Source: Candidatus Latescibacterota bacterium
GTDB lineage: Bacteria > Latescibacterota > UBA2968 > UBA8231
NCBI GenBank assembly: GCA_003529325.1
Contig: DPVW01000144.1
Coordinates: forward strand, 4,716-14,815
Length of the DNA stretch: 10,100 nucleotides
Reading direction: 5' to 3'
Shown: piece by piece, positions 1-5,474 of the stretch
How positions within the stretch are numbered: position 1 is the first letter of the stretch
How the letters are laid out: each line of letters opens with the position of its first letter
Notes under the pieces: model-generated
What the model was told of the DNA's origin: nothing
What the model saw: only the letters and a program-made list of their open reading frames with translations
Database searches by the model: none
Translations under genes and position numbers: made by a program

Positions 1-477
1 GCGGGCGCACCATAGAAGAGTGCCCGACGCTCCGATGACGCCGACGCACCACAGCGCCAATGATGGGGCTGTGTACGAGGCGCAGAGCAGGCCGATGAGC
101 AGGGTGATGCCACCGGAGAGCAGGCGATCAGCACCTGCCAGCGCGGTCGCCCGCCGGCGGTCTTTCGGCAATCCGGCACCTCGGCCAAGCTCCCCCAACC
201 GTCCCGGCGTCAGCAGACCAAGCCCGAAACCGGCGAACAACGATCGCAGGATATCTCCCTCCCCTACTTGTGGCATGCTGTCTCGCAGGAGTCGACGCCA
301 TTTCCACCACTGCAACAGCAGCCCAACTGGACTCAAAGCCGCCGCCAGTAGTAGCCAACGTGGCTGCGCTGACATTGCCGCGTCGAGTAGCTCGGTGGGT
401 GATGCGATCCAGCGGCCGATGCCGTAGAGCAGGGCGACGGCGACCAGCAGTCGCAGAAGAGTGACTGCCACCGGCAT
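1..477 (-). CDS. Flippase-like / lysylphosphatidylglycerol synthase transmembrane-region family protein, N-terminal part (cut by window edge)
   Basis: This is the N-terminal 159 residues of an integral inner-membrane protein; the frame is open to base 1, so the C-terminus lies outside. Hydrophobic segments lie near residues 4-22, 41-57, 77-90, 119-135 and 140-157. The recognisable signature is GLLTPGRLGELGRG at residues 87-100, followed by a conserved-looking ADR (115-118 region) before the next membrane segment. This is the pattern of the LPG_synthase_TM family (COG0392-like: MprF N-terminal domain, AglD and relatives), linked to lipid flipping or to glycosyl-lipid and aminoacyl-lipid handling. 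Family members are about 300-350 aa, so about half is visible. The ATG at 477 overlaps the stop of the upstream BMC shell gene by one base (TGATG) and has no clear Shine-Dalgarno sequence of its own, so translation is probably coupled. The family call is fairly secure; the substrate is unknown. Confidence 0.8.
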   Translation of the reverse strand, partial: MPVAVTLLRLLVAVALLYGIGRWIASPTELLDAAMSAQPRWLLLAAALSPVGLLLQWWKWRRLLRDSMPQVGEGDILRSLFAGFGLGLLTPGRLGELGRGAGLPKDRRRATALAGADRLLSGGITLLIGLLCASYTAPSLALWCVGVIGASGTLLWCAR

Positions 478-773
478 CAGGAGGCTAAAATTCGCGACAA
501 TCCGGTCGTCGGCAACAGATCGAGAAGACTCGTATGGGGCCGTGCAATGACATGCACGGCGACGACTTCGCCAACGGCACGTGCCGCCAACTCACCCGCT
601 TCGGTAGCGGCGCGCACGGCGGCTACATCACCTCGGACGAGGGTTGTCACGAGGCCCCCACCAACAATCTGCCATCCCATCATTTCAACTTCGGCTGCCT
701 TCACCATGGCATCGCCCGCTTCGATCGCGGCTACGAGACCACGGGTTTCGATCATTCCGAGGGCGTCGCCCAC
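477..773 (-). CDS. Bacterial microcompartment shell protein, single BMC domain (BMC-H, PduA/EutM/CcmK-like)
   Basis: With the GTG start at 773 the protein is 98 aa, the normal size for a hexameric shell tile, and the BMC domain spans nearly all of it. Seen directly: [16 protein letters not shown] at residues 4-19, DAMVKAA at 21-27 with the edge lysine K25, a pore-loop VGGGLVT at 37-43, VRGDV at 46-50, and HVIARPH at 74-80 with R78. K25 and R78 match the PduA edge residues K26 and R79 that make hexamer-hexamer contacts, so the tile should be able to form sheets. The GGG pore loop resembles EutM more than the GSG of PduA. The start is chosen because the conserved domain begins two residues later and GGAAAGGG (778-785) precedes it. 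In-frame starts also exist at ATG 827 and GTG 947, which would add 18 or 58 residues. No enzyme, encapsulation peptide or second shell gene is visible, so the cargo is unknown. Confidence 0.9.
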   Translation of the reverse strand: MGDALGMIETRGLVAAIEAGDAMVKAAEVEMMGWQIVGGGLVTTLVRGDVAAVRAATEAGELAARAVGEVVAVHVIARPHTSLLDLLPTTGLSRILAS

Positions 774-777
774 AATG

Positions 778-785
778 CCCTTTCC
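778..785 (-). promoter_or_regulatory. Ribosome binding site supporting the GTG start of the BMC shell gene
   Basis: On the minus strand GGAAAGGG lies 4 bases before the GTG at 773. The spacing is short but usable. It favours the compact 98-residue start over the upstream in-frame ATG 827 and GTG 947. Confidence 0.45.
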
Positions 786-878
786 GAGTTGGGGGGAGGG
801 AGAGAGTGTCGAATTCAGCACCCGCATCCGGCTTTTCCCGGTGGCGCGTGTCCATCGCCGAACCAACTCCTCAAGCTG

Positions 879-910
879 ATTAAAATGGGAGTGTCCACAC
901 AGATGGTCAA
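879..910 (-). promoter_or_regulatory. Weak candidate promoter for the BMC shell operon
   Basis: On the minus strand TTGACC (rc of 905-910) is followed after 20 bases by TTTAAT (rc of 879-884). Both boxes match the sigma70 consensus 5 of 6, but the spacer is longer than the preferred 16-18 bases, so activity would probably need an activator or would be low. It would start a leader of about 100 bases ahead of the GTG at 773. If the shell protein actually starts at 947, this element would lie inside the coding region. Confidence 0.25.
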
Positions 911-947
911 GGCACTGCCACGCCTCCCACACAGACGATCTTGACAC
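895..947. repeat. Pair of 21-bp imperfect direct repeats in the divergent control region
   Basis: Copies at 895-915 and 927-947 both begin CCACACAGA and agree at 16 of 21 positions. Their offset is 32 bp, close to three helical turns, so both would face the same side of the DNA. The downstream copy runs into the -35 box of the promoter for the gene at 1031, as expected for an activator or repressor site. No matching regulator is in the window. Confidence 0.4.
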
Positions 948-970
948 ACTTGCCGCCTACCTGCTAGCTT
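941..970 (+). promoter_or_regulatory. Sigma70-type promoter for the CxxCH barrel gene
   Basis: A consensus -35 box TTGACA (941-946) is separated by 18 bases from TAGCTT (965-970), which is preceded by TG at 962-963, giving an extended -10. Transcription would begin near 977, leaving a leader of about 54 bases before the ATG at 1031. The direct repeat at 927-947 overlaps the -35 box. Confidence 0.6.
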
Positions 971-1020
971 GCCATCGGCTTTGGCGAAAGTCACAAAGGA
1001 TCGGCCCCAATCAACTACGT

Positions 1021-1024
1021 GGAG
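1021..1024 (+). promoter_or_regulatory. Ribosome binding site deciding the start of the CxxCH barrel gene
   Basis: GGAG lies 6 bases before the ATG at 1031. This favours that ATG over the in-frame GTG at 1019, which would add only four residues (MEQK) and has no comparable site. Confidence 0.55.
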
Positions 1025-1030
1025 CAAAAG

Positions 1031-2137
1031 ATGGCCCGCCCCGAACGTTGTCTGAAGGTCCTCGTCCTACTGTCCCTCCTCTGTGTCAGCATTCGGCTCG
1101 AGGTGGCAGCCGAGCCTTATATCGCCCTTCGCGAGGGGCTAAAATGTAGCTCCTGCCATGTCAATCATACCGGCGGCGGTATGCGCAACGGATATGGGGC
1201 GCTGTTCACGCAGACCGAGATCACTCCTCTGCTTGAGGAGATGTCGGAGGCGGCTCTCGATTTTTCTGCGGATCTTGGCCCGAGTATCACGATTGGCTCC
1301 GACTTCATCCTCAGCAACGAGACGACGTCCGGTTCCGGGGATACGGACCGGCAAAACACCTTCGCTGTGGAGAGTGGCAATCTTTATGTCAACGCCCGGC
1401 TGCTGCCAGGTCGGATGTCCCTCTATTTAGATGAGATCGTCGCCCCTGGAGGCGCCGCAAGCCGTGAGGCGTTCCTGCTTCTGGAAGGACTCCCACTCTC
1501 CGGTTATGCCAAGGCGGGCCGGATGCTGCTGCCCTACGGTATCCGCATGTGGGACGACGATGCCTTCGTGCGGCGGGTGACGGGGTTCAATTTTGACAAC
1601 CAGGACCTGGGTGTGGAAGTCGGGATCGAGCCCGGCCCGATCGCTGCATCGATTGCCGTGAGCAATGGCACTCAGGGTGGTCGCGACGATGACGCCGGCA
1701 AACAGGTTTCGAGTGTCCTGACTTGGTGGCAGGGCCCCTTCGTGCTGGGTGGCTCCTTCGCTTATAACAATCCGTCAGGCGGCGATCGTCTGGTCTATGG
1801 TCCGTTCGCCTCAGCTTCCCTTGGTCCCCTGACCTGGATCGGGGAAGTCGATTGGATCGCGGAGAGTGCAGGTGGCGTCGACAACGACCAGTTCGTCGCC
1901 TTTACCAGTCTCGACTTGTGGTTGCGGCAATCCATCAATCTCCGCGCGGCCTTCGATTTTCACGACCCATACGATGATCTCAGCGAGGATGAGCGCAGTC
2001 GTGTCAGCATTGGTGTCGACGCTTTCCTCACACCTTTTCTCACCGGTAGCGTCGTCTATCGACTGCGTGACAGCATTCCTCAGGATCCAACTGGCAATGC
2101 AGACGGGTTTGGCCTGAGCCTGCATACCCATTTTTAA
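1031..2137 (+). CDS. Exported beta-barrel-like outer membrane protein with one N-terminal CxxCH haem-c motif
   Basis: The product is 368 aa. Residues 1-27 form a signal peptide (positive RPER..K, hydrophobic LVLLSLLCVSI, likely cut after VAA), so it is exported by Sec. Just after it comes KCSSCH (38-43), a canonical haem-c attachment site, then a Gly/Asn-rich segment (HTGGGMRNGYG, 46-56). The rest is an alternating polar/hydrophobic sequence rich in Gly, Asp, Ser and aromatics, with no hydrophobic helix, and it ends in Phe (LSLHTHF), the usual BamA recognition end of outer-membrane barrels. Residues about 120-200 resemble porin strands. The likely role is a porin or barrel carrying a single c-type haem near its periplasmic face, perhaps in electron transfer, but substrate and partners are not shown. 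A structural or metal role of the CxxCH without haem is possible. It is a single gene with its own promoter, convergent with ychF, 6 bp away. Confidence 0.7.
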   Translation: MARPERCLKVLVLLSLLCVSIRLEVAAEPYIALREGLKCSSCHVNHTGGGMRNGYGALFTQTEITPLLEEMSEAALDFSADLGPSITIGSDFILSNETTSGSGDTDRQNTFAVESGNLYVNARLLPGRMSLYLDEIVAPGGAASREAFLLLEGLPLSGYAKAGRMLLPYGIRMWDDDAFVRRVTGFNFDNQDLGVEVGIEPGPIAASIAVSNGTQGGRDDDAGKQVSSVLTWWQGPFVLGGSFAYNNPSGGDRLVYGPFASASLGPLTWIGEVDWIAESAGGVDNDQFVAFTSLDLWLRQSINLRAAFDFHDPYDDLSEDERSRVSIGVDAFLTPFLTGSVVYRLRDSIPQDPTGNADGFGLSLHTHF

Positions 2138-2143
2138 AGAAGG

Positions 2144-3238
2144 CTAGTTCTTGAACAGGAAGGTGACGACATCACCATCGCGAATCGCGTACTCACGCCC
2201 CTCGGCGCGTAACCGTCCCGATTCTCGCAGCTTGGATACCTGTCCATCGACGGCTTCCAGTTCGGCGGCAGTGACTACTTCGGCGCGGATGAATCCCTCT
2301 TCCATGTCACTGTGGATGCCGCCGGCGGCAGTCGGGGCTGTGGTACCGGCAGGCAACTGCCATGCTTGCAGCTTGTCGTTGGCGAGGGTGTAAAATGTGA
2401 TCAGATCCAGCAGTTCGTAGGCGCCTTGCACCAGCCTGTCAACGCCACTTTGTGCGAGTCCCATGTCCGCAAGAAAGAGTGCCCTCTCTTCGACCTCCAA
2501 TTGCGACATCTCGGCCTCGATCTGGGCGGCAATGACAAGGAGCCCCGCGCTGTCATAACGCTGACGCAACCCGGCCACCGCTGCTGCTCCATCGACGGCA
2601 TCTGACTCGGCCACATTGGCGACGGTCAGGATCGGCTTTTCCGTCAAGAAGGCGTACCCCCGCAGTGCGCCCAGCTGTTCCCGGCTCAATCCAGCATCTC
2701 GTACTGCGACCCCTTCGGACAATGCTGCGTGCGCTTTTTGCAGGGCAGCCAACTCCCCTTGGCGCACTGAGCGAGGATCGGAGCGGACCACCTTGTCGAG
2801 ATTCGGCAGATTCCGTTCGGCTACCTCCAGGTCAGCCAGCACCAACTCCACGAGCACGGTGTCAGCGTCCCGTACGGGGTCGATGGTGGCATCCACATGC
2901 GAGACACCGTCATCAGAAAAACAGCGCACGACGTGCAGCAGCGCGTCGACGCCACGCACATCGGCAAGAAACTGATTGCCACGACCTTCCCCCTTGCTGG
3001 CACCACGAACAAGGCCGGCAATGTCGGTGATCTGAATTGCGGTGGGAATACATTCGGCTGGCCTCAGCAGTGCTTGCAGACGATGCAGCCTGACATCGGG
3101 AACTTCGACGATGGCCATGTTGGGTTCGATTGTGCAGAACGGGTAATTCGAGGCTGGCACACTGCCACGCGTGAGTGCGTTGAACAAGGTCGACTTACCG
3201 ACGTTGGGCAGCCCAACGATCCCGGTGGAGAGGCTCAC
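2144..3238 (-). CDS. ychF: Redox-responsive ribosome-binding ATPase YchF/OLA1
   Basis: At 364 aa it has the normal family length. The P-loop GLPNVGKST is at residues 9-17 and the switch II motif DIAGLV at 72-77. The latter carries Leu where classic GTPases have Gln, as usual for the HAS-GTPase YchF. H114 sits where the catalytic His of E. coli YchF lies. The base-specificity motif is NVAE (208-211), the NxxE form that explains the family's preference for ATP over GTP. A coiled-coil region fills about 125-195, and a C-terminal TGS domain (about 280-364) includes DMEEGFIRAEV and REYAIRDGDVV. YchF binds the ribosome and is implicated in translation and oxidative-stress control. The GTG start at 3238 overlaps the stop of the NFACT gene by 4 bases (GTGA) and has a strong Shine-Dalgarno sequence. 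It is the last gene of the valS operon. Confidence 0.97.
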   Translation of the reverse strand: MSLSTGIVGLPNVGKSTLFNALTRGSVPASNYPFCTIEPNMAIVEVPDVRLHRLQALLRPAECIPTAIQITDIAGLVRGASKGEGRGNQFLADVRGVDALLHVVRCFSDDGVSHVDATIDPVRDADTVLVELVLADLEVAERNLPNLDKVVRSDPRSVRQGELAALQKAHAALSEGVAVRDAGLSREQLGALRGYAFLTEKPILTVANVAESDAVDGAAAVAGLRQRYDSAGLLVIAAQIEAEMSQLEVEERALFLADMGLAQSGVDRLVQGAYELLDLITFYTLANDKLQAWQLPAGTTAPTAAGGIHSDMEEGFIRAEVVTAAELEAVDGQVSKLRESGRLRAEGREYAIRDGDVVTFLFKN

Positions 3239-4989
3239 GTTTGCCTTTCCTCCTCAGCCAACAGTCCCGGTCGTGCCATGATCGTCCGCTCTCGTTTCAT
3301 CACTGCAAGACCGGGTACGGCACCCTTCGGTTTCGACACATATTTGGCCAGAGTGTAAACTACGGGAACCTTGTTTGCCGTGCGCCCCTTGCTCCAGTAC
3401 GCGGCGACCGCTGCCGCCTCTTCCAGGGTCTGTCGACTCGGCTCCTGCTTGCGCCCCTCCCGTCGCAGAATCACGTGTGATCCTGCGTATCCATGGGCGT
3501 GAAACCACACATCGTTCTGCGCCGCGAGTCGGTGCGTGACAATGTCGTTTTCACGATTGTTACGCCCCGCCCACACCGACCAGCCCGTGCTCGTCAGATA
3601 ACGCCGAGGATGAGCGCCATGGCGGCCTTCTGTACTGCCGCCAGTCCCTCCTGCTGTCTCGCCCGGCAGGGCGGCGCCCTGCCGTACCTCCACTGCGGCA
3701 CTCTGCCGCACCTCCACCCGTCGCTCCCATCTTGTCATCACTTCCTCCGCAATGGTATCCTCGTCGAGCAGAGCATCGAGGAGTTGCTCAGTCTCGAATA
3801 TCAGTTCCCGAACCCGGTGCAGGCGCGGGGGCAGAACATTGGCGCGTCGTCGCAGTTTTGCGGCGCGGCGTAACAACCGTGCCGCGTGCTGGGCGGCTGT
3901 GACACCTGGTGCCAACTCGATCTCGAGCGTCGCCTCCCCGTGCGCGTCGTGAACATCGGGGATCACCCCTTTGGTACCGGCAGCGATGTGGTCCGTAGCA
4001 GCCATGAGCGAATTGCCCACCCGATCCAGCAGGTCGACGTCGTCAGCCTCGTCCAGGTCCTTTTGCAGATCTGCCGCGCGCCGCTCAAGGACACGCCTCA
4101 CGTATTCGAGTCGGCGACGCTGGCCATTCATGTCGGCTGCCGCGTCCGCGGCGGTCTCCCCTGCGTCAGCAAGGGCGGCACAGACGGAAGGAAACTGCAG
4201 AGCTTCCATCTGGGAGTCTGGTGCTACGATCGATATTCGCGTCTGTCCCCGCGTCCAGCGGTAGACGGGACCGCCCCCAATCGACCAGAGATGTTGCGCC
4301 GTTGACCACATGGCTGCCGACACCAGCTCTGTGACGCTGTCGGTGTGTGTGGTGGGACAGACACCGCTGTCGGTGCAGATCCGAGCGACGAGATGCCGAT
4401 CTGCCCCGGAGAGAATGGTACGCACCGCGTCTTTTACCGCTCTATCCTGGGCTCGGAGTCGATCGAAAAAAACCTCCGGCGTGTCGCGACCTGGCACGAG
4501 TCCACCCACCGGTGTTGCCGGTGCTTCATATGGCGTTCCGTGTGCGGGGGCGCGCCGATCCTTACCCGTCGCCCACACCCCCAAAATGCGGCCATGGCTT
4601 TCGGATACGAGTACGGCGTGATAGCGTGGCGGAATCAGGACGAGGTGAAACAGAGCGTAGGTGAGATTTGACTCGGCGTCGCGTCGGCTCAGACGGAGTG
4701 TGAGCACACGCTCCCCGGGGACCGGCAGAATTCGCTCGATGCGCGCCCCCTGAAGATACCGCTCACGACCATCGCCGCCGGCCACCGACCCGCCAGGCGT
4801 CAGACGCAGAGAGCCGGCGGGACCGAAGGCCAGTCGCAAGTGGTTCGCCGTTGAATCTCCTTCCGGCTGCGTTTCGAGAAGCAGATCCAGACCCGTTTCG
4901 TCGGCGTGGGCGCCACGGACGTGGTAGCCCTCATGATGGGCAGCCAGTTCGCCGGCGAACACCCCAATGGTGAGAGAATCAAGAATCAC
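3235..4989 (-). CDS. Divergent NFACT-family protein (RqcH/NEMF/Tae2/Fbp-like)
   Basis: The product is 584 aa. The C-terminal NFACT-R domain (about 463-575) is clear: GRNNREND (475-482), AGSHVILRR (502-510), TLEEAAAVAAYWSK (521-534), VPVVYT (541-546) and KPKGAVPG (553-560). Residues 1-240 fit NFACT-N plus a helix-hairpin-helix part but are much diverged. The usual DR pair appears as GER (92-94), and the segment normally like ELMGRHSNI reads LIPPRYHAV (118-126). Residues 285-425 are Arg/Glu-rich helices, the coiled-coil arm. A Gly-rich linker with a small duplication (VEVRQ twice, 425-437) precedes NFACT-R. RqcH binds 50S subunits with stalled nascent chains and adds Ala tails, so rescue of stalled ribosomes is the natural guess. 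The changed N-terminal residues make Ala-tailing uncertain. Start is GTG 4989, overlapping the upstream stop by 4 bases; its Shine-Dalgarno-like GGGA abuts the start, so coupling is likely. Confidence 0.85.
   Translation of the reverse strand: MILDSLTIGVFAGELAAHHEGYHVRGAHADETGLDLLLETQPEGDSTANHLRLAFGPAGSLRLTPGGSVAGGDGRERYLQGARIERILPVPGERVLTLRLSRRDAESNLTYALFHLVLIPPRYHAVLVSESHGRILGVWATGKDRRAPAHGTPYEAPATPVGGLVPGRDTPEVFFDRLRAQDRAVKDAVRTILSGADRHLVARICTDSGVCPTTHTDSVTELVSAAMWSTAQHLWSIGGGPVYRWTRGQTRISIVAPDSQMEALQFPSVCAALADAGETAADAAADMNGQRRRLEYVRRVLERRAADLQKDLDEADDVDLLDRVGNSLMAATDHIAAGTKGVIPDVHDAHGEATLEIELAPGVTAAQHAARLLRRAAKLRRRANVLPPRLHRVRELIFETEQLLDALLDEDTIAEEVMTRWERRVEVRQSAAVEVRQGAALPGETAGGTGGSTEGRHGAHPRRYLTSTGWSVWAGRNNRENDIVTHRLAAQNDVWFHAHGYAGSHVILRREGRKQEPSRQTLEEAAAVAAYWSKGRTANKVPVVYTLAKYVSKPKGAVPGLAVMKRERTIMARPGLLAEEERQT
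3244..3254 (-). promoter_or_regulatory. Strong ribosome binding site of ychF inside the end of the NFACT gene
   Basis: On the minus strand AGGAGGAAAGG ends 5 bases before the GTG start of ychF. It supports that start and suggests ychF can be initiated independently as well as by coupling. Confidence 0.7.
3664..3717. repeat. Perfect 9-bp hairpin next to a 24-bp tandem duplication within the NFACT gene
   Basis: CGGCAGGGC (3664-3672) and its exact complement GCCCTGCCG (3676-3684) are separated by three bases. Overlapping it, CTGCCGTACCTCCAC (3679-3693) recurs at 3703-3717 with one mismatch, a 24-bp period. The duplication keeps the frame and encodes the repeated VEVRQ in the linker before NFACT-R, so it looks like local expansion of a tolerant linker rather than a mobile element. 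Confidence 0.6.
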
Positions 4990-5474
4990 TCCCAGACGAT
5001 GACCTCGATACGGCGATTCAGGGCTTTGTTCTCAGGGGTGTCATTCGGCACGATGGACTGGACTTCGCCATACCCCTTTGCCTCGACCATGGCTCCGGTG
5101 ATGAACGCATATTGAGCGACGAGGTAGTCGGTGATCTGTGACATGACCATGGGGTTGGCCTCGAAAATGCCGATGGAGGACTGATGCTGGGCGTCGGTTA
5201 TCGTCATGGTACCGATGAACATGCGAAGGGGGACGGGAATCCGCTGTGACCGCTTGTTCTCTCGATCCACGTTCATCACGTCCCCTCGGTTGACCTGGTG
5301 GATCTGCCCCTTGTCGATCACGTATCTGCGGTCTGCCAGTTCGGCAGCCGACCTACTCCCTGAGTCGGATTGGTTGATGACGCCGACGATCCGGGGTGGC
5401 TCGAAGGCGGCAGTGGCATGGTCGCTCAGCAGGAGCAACACGCCGAATGCCATGATCGAGCAACAGAATCTCAT
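4986..5474 (-). CDS. Exported small protein with SH3-like N-terminal region and C-terminal half of an OmpA-like domain
   Basis: The product is 162 aa. Residues 1-23 form a signal peptide (hydrophobic IMAFGVLLLL, likely cut after ATAA). Residues 50-106 (YVIDKG, NRGDVMNV, FIGTMTITDAQ, SSIGIFE) have the look of the small beta-barrel found in FlgT C-terminal and similar envelope proteins. Residues about 110-160 match the second half of an OmpA/MotB peptidoglycan-binding domain: a helix, then AKGYGEVQSIVPNDTPENK and LNRRIEVIV. The first half, with the NSA strand, the GHTD motif and the LSxxRA helix, is missing, so the usual diaminopimelate-binding Asp and Arg are not there. It probably acts in the periplasm. 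The start is ATG 5474, overlapping the valS stop by 4 bases (ATGA). A much longer open frame upstream lies inside valS and is not needed. The role is unknown. Confidence 0.75.
   Translation of the reverse strand: MRFCCSIMAFGVLLLLSDHATAAFEPPRIVGVINQSDSGSRSAAELADRRYVIDKGQIHQVNRGDVMNVDRENKRSQRIPVPLRMFIGTMTITDAQHQSSIGIFEANPMVMSQITDYLVAQYAFITGAMVEAKGYGEVQSIVPNDTPENKALNRRIEVIVWE

Noticed and set aside
20..427. 135-aa open frame on the plus strand opposite the flippase-like gene.
   Set aside because: Its product is rich in Pro, Arg and Ser without any motif, while the minus strand reads a membrane protein with a family signature across the same bases.
534..944. 136-aa open frame on the plus strand opposite the BMC shell gene.
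   Set aside because: The minus strand encodes an unmistakable BMC domain here; the plus frame has no recognisable features and is a by-product of GC-rich codon use.
1073..1087. Possible lipoprotein signal (SLLC) in the CxxCH barrel protein.
   Set aside because: The residue before Cys is Leu, not Gly/Ala/Ser, and a good signal-peptidase I site (VAA) follows, so it is not a lipobox.
2136..2153. Possible bidirectional terminator between the convergent barrel gene and ychF (AAGAA...TTCTT).
   Set aside because: The stem is only 5 A/T-rich pairs with no proper U-tract, too weak to call.
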